Below are positions 24,531 to 37,865 of a DNA stretch of 64,000 nucleotides, piece after piece (the stretch's first letter is position 1; each line of letters starts with the position of its first letter). The position numbers and the translations under genes were made by a program. The notes beneath the pieces are model-generated. The model made no database searches and was not told the DNA's origin. It saw only the letters and a program-made list of their open reading frames with translations. The stretch spans positions 4,464,001 through 4,528,000 of the forward strand of contig OX388348.1 of assembly GCA_947579665.1 (NCBI GenBank), in the 5' to 3' direction. The stretch comes from Sympetrum striolatum. Taxonomy: Eukaryota > Arthropoda > Insecta > Odonata > Libellulidae.

Positions 24531-25670
24531 GAGTAAAATGTAGCTGGCATACTGCAAGCAGATCGACAACACTAATTTCATGTCGGCATCATATCGGGAA
24601 GGCCGTAAAAAGAAAAAAAATGGATTGAAAATATCCTGAATATTCGCTGCAATTTATTCGTCCGGCATCGAACCCGGGTCTTCCTGGTGATACTTACTTT
24701 GCAGCACAATAGAACATCACCATCTCTAACTATGTGTGAAAATTCAAGCAGAAATAATGGCTACAACTGCCTCAAAAGACGTTCTAATTTTCACGAATGT
24801 AAAGTGCTCTCTGGATTCGAACCAAGGACGATCTTGGAAATCTAAAACATGTTTCTGAAAGTTATTTATGATCCTTATCTATATGCCGAATTTCAAGTTT
24901 CTATATTATTCGGAAAGGTTTCAAAATAATTCCTAAAAATCGGATCAACTTCTGATTGCAGAGACACCTGGTGTCGAACCCAGGACACATTGATAGCCGT
25001 GAATGCCCAGTTTGATTTTTAAGGACTTGTTCTATTAACATACAAAGTTTGAAGTCGATAGCATGCCGGGAAGTGCCTAAATTTTGTTTCCGTTTTCTCC
25101 GTAAGAAATGCATTGAGAAATGCAAATTGCCGTCTGGGATCGAACCAAGGACCATCAGCGAATACGTAAAATTTGATTATGAAACATATTCATGATATCT
25201 ATCCACGTGCCGAGTTTCAAGTATCTATGTTATCGGAAAAGGATCCAAAAAAAATCTTCAAAATCGCCGCAATGCATTTTAAACGGCCGATTTTTGCCCC
25301 GACCTAGCATCGAACCATGGACCATGTCCGGCAATGTCTTTTTTATTTTCGTTGGATATCCACGGCATCTAGCTATCCCTCGAATTTCAACTCTCTACCT
25401 TTCCGAGAAGTGCCTCAAAAAATTTTCGAAAATCTTCACCATATATCCTTATGGAGAAAATTGGGACTTTGGGGCCTTCTGGAATCGAACCCATGACACT
25501 GAGGTTCAAAGTCGGATTTTTTCTGGAGGTTACACGATATGGCCAATATGTAGTAAAAATTTCAAGTCAGTGGCACTTGTGGAACATGCTTAGACTTTTG
25601 ATGCCCTATGAATGAATGAATGAGTGAGTGTGTATATAGGTATATCCGGAGAAGCGTCTATATATAATAG
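24530..25670 (-). repeat. array cassette 4, minus-oriented, class I
   Basis: Six cores near 24,668, 24,817, 24,974, 25,140, 25,310 and 25,485, with spacing almost identical to cassette 3. The two stand in direct tandem with a period of 1,135 bp. Confidence 0.85.
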
Positions 25671-26795
25671 ATATACGAGTAAAATGTTGCTTGCATACTG
25701 CAAGCACATCGATAACAAAATTTTTTTGTCGGCATCACATAGAGTGAGTCCTCCAAAGAAAAAAAAATGGTTGGAAAATATTCTTAATTTCCGCTGCAAT
25801 TTATTCGTCTGGCATCGAACCCAGGTCTTCCCGGTCATACTTACTATGCAGAACCATAGAAGATCACCATCTGTAACTATGTGTGAAAATTCAAGTAGAA
25901 ATATTAACTGCAACTGCCTCAAACGACGTCCTACGTTTCCCTTATATTCCTTATGATAGAAATGCTAATGTGCTCTGGCATCGAACCCAGGAATAGTACG
26001 GTGTTAATTGATTTTTTTTCTAAAACCAATTCTTTTCATACATCTTCCAGCCGAGTACGAACTTCCTATCATTTCGATAAGTGCATCAAAAAAATAATGA
26101 AATACTAAACCAATGTATTTTAAACGGGAGACATATTTGCCGCCCGGCGTCGAACCCGGATCTTTCTGGTAATTCTTCCTATGCAACATAATAGAAGATC
26201 TATCTCTAACTATGTGTGAAAATTCGAGCAGAAATATTGGCTGCAACTGCCTCAAACGACGTCCTACTTTTCCCTTATATTCCTTATGAGAGAAATGTTA
26301 ATGTGCACTGGCATCGAACCCAGGAATAGTACGGGCTTATGAAATTTTTTTCTGAAACCAATTCTTAATATATATCTTCTAGCTGAGCGAAAAGTTCCTT
26401 ACATTCCGGTAAGTGCATCAAAAAAATTAATGAAAAACTATCCCCATGCATTTTAAATGCGGGATTTTTGCATCGTCCTAGTGTCGAACCCAGGAGGTTC
26501 TCATTAGTAATCATTAATGTTTATAATAGTTCTTGACCATATCTCTAAGCTCCTTGAATTTCGATTCTCTACCTGTCCGGGAAGTATTATTTAAAAAATT
26601 TTGAAAATCGCCACCATGTATCCTTATGGAGAAAATCGGGACTTTGGGGCCTTCTGGAATCGAACCCATGACACCGAGGTTCAATGTCGGCTTTTTCCTG
26701 GAGGTTACACGTTATGGCCATTACGTCGTAAAAATTTCAAGTCTTTGGCACTGGTGGAACATGGTAAAACTTTTGATCCCCTATATATATATATA
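25670..26795 (-). repeat. array cassette 5, minus-oriented, class II
   Basis: Six cores near 25,815, 25,980, 26,150, 26,313, 26,485 and 26,660. Monomers 2-4 differ from class I in sequence and spacing (165, 170, 163, 172, 175 bp) and carry a conserved ACGACGTCCTAC segment. Confidence 0.85.
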
Positions 26796-27957
26796 TATAT
26801 ACGAGTAAAATGTAGCTTGCATACTGCAAGCAGATCGACAACACTAATTTCATATCGGCATCATATCGGGACGGTCCTCAAAAGAAAAAAAAAAGGATTG
26901 AAATGTTTCTTAAAATTCGCTGAAATTCCATCGTCTGGCATCGAAGCCGGGTCTTTACTATGAACTTACTTTGCAGCACAATAGAACATCACCATCTCTA
27001 ACTATGTGTGAAAATTCAAGCAGAAATAATGGCTACAACTGCCTCAAAAGACGCTCTAATGTTCACGAATGTAAATGGCTCTCGGGATTCGAACCAAGGA
27101 CGATTTTGGAAATTTAAAAAACGTTTCAGAAAGTTCTTAATCATCTCAATCTATATGCCAAATTTCAAGTTTCTATATTATTGGGAAAGGTTTCAAAATA
27201 ATTCCTGAATATCGGATCAACTTCTGATTGCAGGGACACCTGGTGTCGAACCCAGGACACTTTGATAGCTGTGAATGCACTGGTTGATTTGAATGGACTT
27301 GATCTTTCTATATGCAAAGTTTGAAGTCGATATCGTGCCGGGAAGTACCTAAAATTTGTTTCCGTTATCTCCGTAAGAAATGCATTGAGGAATTTAAATG
27401 GCCCTCTGGGATCGAACCAAGGACCATTAGCGAATATGTAAAATTTGATCCTGAAATTTATTATTGATCTCCAACTCCATGCCAAATTTCAAGTTTCCAT
27501 GCCATCGGGAAAGGGACCAAAAAAAATCTTAAAAATCGCCACAATGCAATTTAAACGGCCGATTTTTGCCCCGACCTAGCATCGAACCCAGGATATTTTC
27601 CGTAAAACACATTTATGTTTTCGATAGATCATGACCATATATATAGGCTCCATGAGTTTTGATTCGCTACCTATCCGGAAAGTATTTTTTTTTAATTCCC
27701 GAAAATCAAAGCAATGCATTTAAACGGGAAAAATCGGGACTTTGGGGCCCTCTGGAATCGAACCCATGACACTGAGGTTCAAAATCGCAATTTTTCTGGA
27801 GGTTATACGTTATGGTCAATATGTCGTAAAAATTTCAAGCCATTGACGCTAGTGGTTTAGCCTGTGACTTTGTATCCTCTCTATATATATATCTATTATA
27901 TATAGATGCTTCTCCGGATTCATTCATATATCATATATTCATATATATATATATATA
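26795..27957 (-). repeat. array cassette 6, minus-oriented, class I
   Basis: Six cores near 26,941, 27,089, 27,246, 27,412, 27,582 and 27,759. Forms the outer part of the left arm of the inverted duplication mirrored by cassette 12. Confidence 0.85.
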
Positions 27958-29066
27958 TACGAGTAAAATGTAGCTTGCATACTGCAAGCAGATCGACAAC
28001 ACTAATTTCATATCGGCATCATATACCGGGACGGACATCAAAAGAAAAAAAAAATTCAAAATATTCGTAGAATTCGCTGCAATTTAATCACCTGGCAGCG
28101 AACCCCGGTCTTCCTGGTGTACTTACTATGCAGCAAAATAGAAACTCTATATCAAACTATGTGTGAAAATTCAAGCAAAACTATTAGGTGCAACTACCTC
28201 AAACGACGTCCTACTATTCACATACACTCCTTATTTGAGAAATTATAATGTGCTCTGGCATCGAACCCAGGAACAGCATGGTCTTATCTATTTTTTTTCT
28301 TAAACAAAGTGTTAATATACATCTTCCATCTAAGCAAGAGCTCCCTTACATATCGATAAATGCATAAAAAAATTATGAAAAGATACCCCATAGTATTATA
28401 TATGGGTGATATTTTTACTGCCCGGCATCGAACCCGGGTCTTTCAGGCAATACTTTCTATGCAGCACAAAAGAAAAACACCATCTCTAACCGCGTATGCA
28501 AATTCAAGCAGAAATATTGGTTACAACTGCCTCAAATGACGTCCTACTTTTCCTTTATATTCCTTATGAGAGAAACGTTATTGTGCTCTGGCTTCGAACC
28601 CAGGAACAGTACGGTCTTATGAAAATTTTTTTCTAAAACTTATTCGTACCATACATCTTCCAGCCAAGCACGAACATCCTATCATTTCGATAAGTGCATC
28701 TAAAAAAATAATGAAAAACGGCTCCCATGTATTTTAAAGGGCAGATCTTTGCATCGTCCTAGCATCGAACCCAGGATAACTTTTGTAAAAGTCATTGATG
28801 TTTTCGAAAGTCCAAGACCATAAATATAGGCACCTTGAGTTTTACTTCTCTACCTATCCAGAAAGTATTTTTTTTTAATTCCCGAAAATCACGGCAATGC
28901 ATTCAAACGGGAAAAATCGGGACTTTGGGGCCCTCTGGAATCGAACCTATGACACTGAGGATCAAAGTCTCTTTTTTTCTGGGGGTTTCACGTTATGGCC
29001 AATATGTCATAAAAATTTCAGATCAATGACGCTTGTAGTTTAGGCTGTGAATTTGTATCCTATCTA
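27957..29066 (-). repeat. array cassette 7, minus-oriented, class II
   Basis: Six cores near 28,098, 28,260, 28,430, 28,595, 28,766 and 28,941. Almost identical, inverted, to cassette 11. In the last 240 bp I see only a few base differences plus a repeat-length change. Confidence 0.87.
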
Positions 29067-30190
29067 TCTATATAGGTATACAAGCAGATCAACAACACTA
29101 ATTTTATGTTGGAATCATATAGGGACGGTCCTCAAAAGAAAAAAAAATGAATAAAAATTAGTAAATTTTGATGAAATTTCATCGTCTGGCATCGAACCCT
29201 GGTCTTTACTGTGAACTTACTATGCAGCACAATAGAAGATCACCATTTCTAACTATGTGTGAAAATTCAAGCAGAAATATTGGCTGCAACTGCCTCAAAA
29301 GACGTTCTAATTTTCAGGAATGTAAATGGCTCTCTGGATTCGAACCAAGGACAATCTTGGAAATCTTAAACATGCTTCTGAAAATTATTTATGAACTCTA
29401 TCTATATGCCGAATTTCAAGTTTCTATATTATTGGGAAAGCTTTCAAAATAATTACTAAAAATCGGATCAACTTCTGATTGCAGAGACACCTGGTGTCGA
29501 ACCCAGGACACATTGATAGCTATGAATGCATAGTTTGATTTGTTAAGACTGGTTCTTCTATCACGCTAAGTTTTAAGTCGATAGCATGCCGGGAAGTACC
29601 TAAAATTTGTTTCCGTTAACTCCATAAGAAATGCATTGAGAAATGTAAATGGCGCCCTGGCATCGAACCAAGGACCATCAGCGAATATGTAAAATTTGAT
29701 TATGAAATATATTCATAATCTCCAACTCCATGCCGAATTTCAAGTTTCCATGCCATCGGGAAGGGGTCCAAAAAAAATCTTAAAAATCCCCACAATACAT
29801 TTTAAACGGCCGATTTTTGCTTCGACCTAGCATCGAACCCAGGATATTTTCCGTAAAACTCATTTATGTTTTCGATAGATCATGACCATATATAAAGGCT
29901 CCTAGATTTTTGATTCTCTACCTATCCCGGAAGTATTTTTTAAAAATTCCCGAAAATCAAAGCAATGCATTTAAACGGGAAAAATCGGGACTTTGGGGCC
30001 CTCTGGAATCGAACCCATGACACTGAGGTTCAAAATCGCAATTTTTCTGGCGGCTACACGTTATGGCCAATATGTCGTAAAAATTTCAAGTCAATGACGC
30101 TTGTGGTTTGGCCTGTGAGTTTGTATCCTCTCTATATATCTATTATATATAGATGCTTCTCCGGATTCATTCATGTATCCATATATATAT
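29066..30190 (-). repeat. array cassette 8, minus-oriented, class I, head shortened
   Basis: Six cores near 29,190, 29,340, 29,497, 29,664, 29,832 and 30,008. The usual TACGAGTAAAATG head and left half of the hairpin are missing at the junction with cassette 7. Confidence 0.82.
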
Positions 30191-31320
30191 ACGAGTAAAA
30201 TGTAGCTTGCATACTGCAAGCAGATCGACAACACTAATTTCATGTCAGCATCATATCGGGACGGCCCTCAAAAGAAAAAAAAAGGAATTGAAAATATTCT
30301 TAAAATTCGCTGCAATTTTATCGTCTGGCATCGAACCAAGGCCTTCCTGGTGAACCTACTATGCAGCACCACAGAAAATCACCATCTCTTAGTATTTGTT
30401 AAAATTCAAGCAGAAATATTGGCTCCAACTGCCTCAATCGACGTCCTAATTTTCAATAATGTAAACGGCTTTCTGGATTCGAACCAAGGACGATCTAGGA
30501 AATCTAAAACATGTTTTAGAAATTTATCTATGTTCTCTATCTATTTACCTAATTTCATGTTTTAACATAGTTGGGAGGTGGTTTTAATTAATTCTTAAAA
30601 ATCGGATAATTTACTGATTGTAGAGACGCCTGGTGTCGAACCCAGGAAATATTGGTAGCTGTGAATGAACAGTATGACTTATTCGGACTTCATCTTATAT
30701 CATACAAAGTTTGAAGTCGATATCATACCGGGAAGTACCTAAAATGTGTTTCCGTTATTCCCATAAGAAATGCATTGTGGAGTGCAAATTGCCCTCTGGG
30801 ATCGAACCAAGGACCATCAGCGAATATAAAAAAATTGATTATGATATATTTTTATGATTTCTAACCCCATGCCAAATTTCAAGTTTCCATGCATTCGGAA
30901 AGGGGTCGAAAAAAAATCTTAAAAATCGCCACAATGCATTTTAAACGGCCGATTTTTGCCCCGACCTAGCATCGAACCCAGGATATTTTCCATAAAACTC
31001 ATTTATGTTTTCGATAGATCATGTTCATATATATAGGCTCCTAGTGTTTTGATTCTCTACCTATCCGGGAAGTATTTTTTAAAAATTCCCGAAAATGTAA
31101 GCAATGCATTTAAACGGGAAAAATCGGGACTTTGGGGCCCTCTGGAATCGAACCTATGACACTGAGGATCAAAATCGCAATTTTTCTGGAGGTTACACGT
31201 TATGGCCAATACGCAGTAAAAATTTGAACTCAATCACATTTGTGGTTTAGGCTGTGAATTTGTATCCTATCTATCTATATACCTATCTATATACCTATCT
31301 ATATATATGAATGAATCCGG
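30190..31320 (-). repeat. array cassette 9, minus-oriented, class I
   Basis: Six cores near 30,330, 30,479, 30,638, 30,802, 30,970 and 31,148. It ends tip to tip with cassette 10 at 31,260-31,350. Confidence 0.85.
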
Positions 31321-32435
31321 AGAAGCATCTATATATAATAGATATATATATAGAGAGGATACAAAGTCACAGGCTAAACCACTAGCGTCAATGGCTTGAA
31401 ATTTTTACGACATATTGACCATAACGTATAACCTCCAGAAAAATTGCGATTTTGAACCTCAGTGTCATGGGTTCGATTCCAGAGGGCCCCAAAGTCCCGA
31501 TTTTTCCCGTTTAAATGCATTGCTTTGATTTTCGGGAATTAAAAAAAAATACTTTCCGGATAGGTAGAGAATCGAAACTCAAGGAGCCTATATATATGGT
31601 CATCATCTATCGAAAACATAAATGAGTTTTACGGAAAATATCCTGGGTTCGATGCTAGATTGGGGCAAAAATCGGCCGTTTAAAAAGCATTGTGGCGATT
31701 TTTAAGATTTTTTTTGGACCCCTTCCCGATGGCATGGAAACTTGAAATTTGGCATGGGGTTAGAAATCATAAATATATTTCATAATAAAATTTTTTGTAT
31801 TCGCTTATGGTCCTTGGTTCGATCCCAGAGGGCCATTTGCACTCCACAATGCATTTCTTATGGGGATAACGGAAACAAATTTTAGGTACTTCCCGGCATG
31901 CAATCGACTTAAAACTTAGCATGATAGAAGAACCAGTCTTAAAAAATCAAACTATGCATTCATAGCTATCAATGTGTCCTGAGTTCGACACCAGGTGTCT
32001 CTGCAATCAGAAGTTGATCCGATATTTAGGAATTATTTTGAAACCTTTCCTAATAATATAGAAACTTGAAATTTGGCATATAGATTGAGATCAATAATAA
32101 CTTTTAGAAACATTTTTTAAATTTCCAAGATCGTCCTTGGTTCGAGTCCCGAGAGCCATTTACATTCGTGAACATTAGAGCGTCTTTTGAGGCAGTTGTA
32201 GCCAATATTTCTGCTTGAATTTTCACACATAGTTAGAGATGGTGATCTTCTATTGTGTTTCATAGTAGGTTTTCCAGTTAGACCCGGGTTCGATTCCAGA
32301 CGATGAATTTTCAGCGAATTTTAAGAAAAAATTAAATCCTTTTTTTTTCTTATGAGGACCGTCCCGATGTGATGCCGATATGAAATTAGTATTGCCGATC
32401 TGCTTGCAGTATGCAAGCTACATTTTACTCGTATA
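31320..32435 (+). repeat. array cassette 10, plus-oriented, class I
   Basis: Six cores near 31,472, 31,650, 31,817, 31,984, 32,141 and 32,288. The first tip-side monomer is nearly the inverted copy of the end of cassette 6. Confidence 0.85.
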
Positions 32436-33645
32436 TATATATGGATACATGAATGAATCCGGAGAAGCATCTATCTATTATATATAGATGCTTCTCCGGA
32501 TTCATTCATATATATACCTATATAGATAGATAGATAGATAGGATACAAATTCACAGCCTAAACTACAAGCGTCATTGATCTGAAATTTTTATGACATACT
32601 GGCCATAACGTGAAACCCCCAGGAAAAAAGAGACTTTGATCCTCAGTGTCATAGGTTCGATTCCAGAGGGCCCCAAAGTCCCGATTTTTCCCGTTTGAAT
32701 GCATTGCCGTGATTTTCGGGAATTAAAAAAAAATACTTTCCGGATAGGTAGAGAAGTAAAACTCAAGGTGCCTATATTTATGGTCTTGGACTTTCGAAAA
32801 CATCAATGACTTTTACAAAAGTTATCCTGGGTTCGATGCTAGGACGATGCAAAGATCTGCCCTTTAAAATACATGGGAGCCGTTTTTCATTATTTTTTTA
32901 GATGCACTTATCGAAATGATAGGATGTTCATGCTTGGCTGGAAGCTGTATGGTACGAATAAGTTTTAGAAAAAAATTTTCATAAGACCGTACTGTTCCTG
33001 GGTTCGAAGCCAGAGCACAATAACGTTTCTCTCATAAGGAATATAAAGGAAAAGTAGGACGTCATTTGAGGCAGTTGTAACCAATATTTCTGCTTGAATT
33101 TGCATACGCGGTTAGATATGGTGTTTTTCTTTTGTGCTGCATAGAAAGTATTGCCTGAAAGACCCGGGTTCGATGCCGGGCGGTAAAAATATCACCCATA
33201 TAAAATACTATGGGGTATATTTTCATAATTTTTTTATGCATTTATCGATATGTAAGGGAGCTCTTGCTTAGATGGAAGATGTATATTAACACTTTGTTTA
33301 AGAAAAAAAATAGATAAGACCATGCTGTTCCTGGGTTCGATGCCAGAGCACATTATAATTTCTCAAATAAGGAGTGTATGTGAATAGTAGGACGTCGTTT
33401 GAGGTAGTTGCACCTAATAGTTTTGCTTGAATTTTCACACATAGTTTGATATGGTAATTTTCTATTTTGCTGCATAGTAAGTACACCAGGAAGACCGGGG
33501 TTCGCTGCCAGGTGATTAAATTGCAGCGAATTCTACGAATATTTTGAATTTTTTTTTTCTTTTGATGTCCGTCCCGATATGATGCCGATATGAAATTAGT
33601 GTTGTCGATCTGCTTGCAGTATGCAAGCTACATTTTACTCGTATA
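32435..33645 (+). repeat. array cassette 11, plus-oriented, class II
   Basis: Six cores near 32,656, 32,831, 33,001, 33,167, 33,336 and 33,499. Inverted near-copy of cassette 7. A perfect tip palindrome (ATCCGGAGAAGCATCTAT with its complement) lies at about 32,450-32,515. Confidence 0.87.
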
Positions 33646-34785
33646 TAATAGATATATGAATGAATCCGGAGAAGCATCTATATATAATAGATAGAGAGGA
33701 TACAAAGTCACAGGCTAAACCACTAGCGTCAATGGCTTGAAATTTTTACGACATATTGGCCATAACGTATAACCTCCAGAAAAATTGCGATTTTGAACAT
33801 CGATGTCATGGGTTCGATTCCAGAGGGCCTCAAAGTCCCGATTTTTCCCGTTTGAATGCATTGCTTTGATTTTCTGGAATTAAAAAAAAATACTTTCCGG
33901 ATAGGTATCGAATCAAAACTCAAGGAGCCTATATATATGGTCATGATCTATCGAAAACATAAATGAGTTTTACGGAAAATATCCTGGGTTCGATGCTAGG
34001 TCGGGGCAAAAATCGGCCGTTTAAATTGCATTGTGGCGATTTTTAAGATTTTTTTTGGACCCTTTTCCGATGGCATAGAAACTTGAAATTCGGCATGGCG
34101 TTAGATATCATAATTATATTTCATAATCAAATTTTACATATTCGCTGATGGTCCTTGGTTCGATCCCAGAGGGCCATTTACATTACTCAATGCATTTCTT
34201 ACAGGGATAACGGAAACAAATTATAGGTACTTCCCGGCACGATAAAGACTTCAAACTTTGGACAAAAAAAGATTAAGTGTATACAAATCAAACTGTGCAT
34301 TCCCAGCTGTCAATGTGTCCTGGGTTCAACACCAGGCGTCTCTAATATCAGTAACTGATCCGATTTTCAATAATTATTTTGAACCCTTTCCCAACAATAT
34401 AGAAACTTGAAATTCTGCATGTAGATATAGATCATAAATAACTTTCAGAAACATTTTTTAGATTTCCAAAATCGTCCTTGGTTCGAATCCAGAGAGCCAT
34501 TTAAATTCGTGAAAATGAGAACGTCTTTTGAGGCAGTTGTAGCCCATATTTCTGCTTGAATTTTCATACATAGTTAGAGATGGCGATGTTCTATTGTGCT
34601 GCATAGTAAGTTCAACAGTAAAGACCCGGGTTCGATGCCTGACGATGGAATTTCAGTGAATTTTAAGAAAAATTTCAAATCTTTATTTTTTTCTTAAGAG
34701 GACCGTCCCGATATGATGCCGACATGAAAATAGTTGTGTCGATCTGCTTGCAGTATGCAAGCAACATTTTACTCGTATATACATA
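33645..34785 (+). repeat. array cassette 12, plus-oriented, class I
   Basis: Six cores near 33,814, 33,988, 34,158, 34,324, 34,481 and 34,630. Inverted counterpart of cassette 6. Head to head with cassette 13. Confidence 0.85.
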
Positions 34786-35136
34786 TGAATATCTATTACG
34801 AGTAAAATGTAGCTTGCATACTGCAAGCAGATCGGCAATACTAATTTCATATCGGTATCATATCGGGACGGTCCTCAAAAGAAAAAAAAAAGGATAGAAA
34901 TTTTTCTTAAAATTTGCTAACATTCCATGTCTGGCATCGAACTCGGGCCTTTACTGTGAACTTACTATGCATCACAATAGAAGATCATCATCTCTAACTA
35001 TGTGTGAAAATTCAAGCAGAAATATTGGCTACAACTGCCTTAAAATACGTTCTAATTTTTACGAAAGTAAATGGTTCTCTGGATTCGAACCAAGGACGAT
35101 CCTGGAAATCTAAAACGTGTTTCTTAAAGTTATTTA
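34785..35136 (-). repeat. array cassette 13, minus-oriented, truncated after two monomers
   Basis: Cores near 34,937 and 35,085. The cassette stops without a tip and switches directly to plus-oriented monomers near 35,136. Confidence 0.75.
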
Positions 35137-35506
35137 TAATCTTTGATGATGGTCCTTGGTTCGATCCCAGAGGGCCATTTACATTCCTCAATGCATTTCT
35201 TACGGAGATAAAGGAAACAAATTTTAGGTACTTCCCGGAACGATATCGACTTCAAACTTTGCATAAAATAACATCATGTACTTACAAATCAAACTGTGCA
35301 TTAACACTTCACAATTTTACCTTGGTTCGACACCATGTGTCTCTGCAATCAGAAGTTGATCCGATTTTTAGGAATTATTTTGAAACCTTTCGCAATAATA
35401 TAGAAACTTGAAATTCGCCATATAGATAGAGATCATATATACGTTTCAAGAACATTTTATAGATTTCCAAGATCGTCCTTGGTTCGAATCCAGAGAGCCA
35501 TTTAAA
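35136..35506 (+). repeat. array cassette 14, plus-oriented internal fragment
   Basis: Three plus cores near 35,160, 35,327 and 35,482, from the middle of a class I cassette. It has neither head nor tip. Both edges are illegitimate junctions. Confidence 0.75.
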
Positions 35507-36230
35507 TATTCTTAATTTCCGCTGCAAATTATTCGTCTGGCATCGAACCCAGGTCTTCCCGGTCATACTTACTATGCAGCACCATAGAAGATCACCATCT
35601 GTAACTATGTGTGAAAATTCAAGTAGAAATATTAACTGCAACTGCCTCAAACGACGTCCTACGTTTCCCTTATATTCCTTATGAGAGAAATGCTAATGTG
35701 CTCTGGCATCGAACCCAGGAATAGTACGGGCTTAAGAAATTATTTTTCTTAAACCAATTCTTAATATATATCTTCTAGCAGAGCGAAAAGTTCCTTACAT
35801 TCCGGTAAGTGCATCAAAAAAATTAATGAAAACCTATCCCCATACATTTTAAATGCGGGATTTTTGCATCGTCCTAGCATCGAACCCAGGAGGTTCTTAT
35901 TAGTAGTCATTGATGTTTTTAATAGTTCTTGACCATATCTGTAAGCTCCTTGAATTTCGATTCTCTACCTGTCCGGGAAGTATTATTTAAAAAATTTTGA
36001 AAACCGCCACCATGTATCCTTATGGAGAAAATCGGGACTTTGGGGCCTTCTGGAATCGAACCCATGACACCAAAGTTCAATGTCGGCTTTTTCCTGGAGG
36101 TTACACATTATGGCCAATATGTCGTAAAAATTTCAAGTCGGTGGCACTTGTGGAACATGCTTAGACTTTTGATCCCCAGTGTATATATATATAAGTATAT
36201 CCGGAGAAGCGTCTATATATAATAGATAAC
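35506..36230 (-). repeat. array cassette 15, minus-oriented, class II, head missing
   Basis: Four minus cores near 35,542, 35,708, 35,880 and 36,057. It begins in the middle of a class II monomer and ends in a normal tip (36,170-36,230). Confidence 0.75.
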
Positions 36231-36301
36231 TTATATATAGGTATATCCGGAGAAGCGTCTATCTATTAAATATAGATGCTTCTCCGGATTCATTCAAGGA
36301 T

Positions 36302-36341
<40 letters not shown>

Positions 36342-37412
36342 GATACTAATTCACAGCCTAAACTAGAAGCGTCATCGACTTGAAATTTTTACGACGTATT
36401 GGCCATTACGTGTAACCACCAGAAAAAATGAGATTTTGAACCTCAGTGTCATGGGTTCGATTCCAGAAGGCCCCAAAGTCCCGATTTTCCCCATAAGATT
36501 ACATGGCGCGGATTTTCGAAAATTTTTTTGAGGCATTTCCCAGAAAAGGAGAGATTTGAAATTCAAGGGATCGCTAGATGCCGTGCATATCTAAAGGAAA
36601 CCATAAAGACATCTACGAATATTATCCTTGGTTCGATGCTAGGTCGGGGCAAAAATCGGCCGTTTAAAATGCATTATGGCAATTTTTAAGATTTTTTTTG
36701 GACCCTTTTCCGATGGCATAGAAATTTGAAATTCGGTATGAGGTTAGATACCATAAAAATATATCATAATCGAATTTTACATATTCGCTGATGGTCCTTG
36801 GTTCGATCCCAGAGGGACATTTAAATTCCTCAATGCATTTCTTACGGAGATAACGGAAACAAATTTTTGGTACTTCCCGAAGTGATATCGACTTCAAACT
36901 TTGCATTTAGAAAGATCAATTCCATACAAATCAAACAGTGCATTCATAGCTATCAATGTGTCCTGGGTTCGACACCAGGTGTCTCTGCAATCAGAAGTTG
37001 ATCCGATTTTTAGGAATTATTTTGAAACCTTTGCCAATAATATAGAAACTTTCTGCATATAGATAGAAATCATAAATAACTTTCAGAAATATCTTTTATA
37101 TTTCCAAAATCGTCCTTGGTTCGAATCCAGAGAGCCATTTAAATTCGTGACAATTAGAATGGCTTTTGAGGCTGTTGTAGCCCATATTTCTGCTTGAATT
37201 TTCACACATAGTTAGTGATGGTGATGTTTTATTGTGCTGCATAGTAAGTTCACAGTAAAGTTCCGGGTTCGATGCAACACGAAGAATTCCACCGAACTTT
37301 AAGAAAAATGTCACTCCTTTTTTTTTTTTGATGGCCATCCTGATATGATGCCGACATGAAAATAGTGTTGTCGATCTGCTTGCAGTATGCAAGCAACATT
37401 TTACTCGTATAT
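36230..37412 (+). repeat. array cassette 16, plus-oriented, class I
   Basis: Six cores near 36,455, 36,632, 36,803, 36,970, 37,121 and 37,268. A (GATA)n run (about 36,302-36,340) lies at its tip. Confidence 0.85.
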
Positions 37413-37785
37413 AATAGATATACGAGTAAAATGTAGCTTGCATACTGCAAGCAGATCGACAACAGTTATTTCATATGGGCATCATATCGGGACGGTCCTA
37501 AAAAGAAAAAAAAAAGATTGAAAATATTCTTAAAATTCGCTGCAAATTAATCGTCTGGCATCGAACCCGGGTCTTTCTGGTAATAAGTCCTATGCAGTAC
37601 AACAGAAAATCACCACCTCTAACTATGTGTGAAAATTCAAGCTGAAATGTTGGCTTCAACTGCCCCAAAGGACAATATTCAAGTCAATCACGCTTGTGGT
37701 TTAGGCTGTGAATTAGTATCCTATCTATCTATCTATCTATATAGGTATATACATGAATGAATCCGGAGAAGCATCTATATATAAT

Positions 37786-37788
<3 letters not shown>
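37412..37788 (-). repeat. array cassette 17, minus-oriented remnant
   Basis: Complete head and one core near 37,563, then an abrupt jump near 37,675 to the tip-side end. Five monomers have been deleted. Confidence 0.75.
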
Positions 37789-37863
<75 letters not shown>

Positions 37864-37865
37864 CA
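37788..37865. repeat. (TA)n run between two cassette tips
   Basis: About 75 bases of almost pure TA at the centre of a tip-to-tip junction. The flanking AATCCGGAGAAGCATC segments are inverted, giving a long cruciform-prone palindrome of about 37,750-37,910. Confidence 0.85.
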
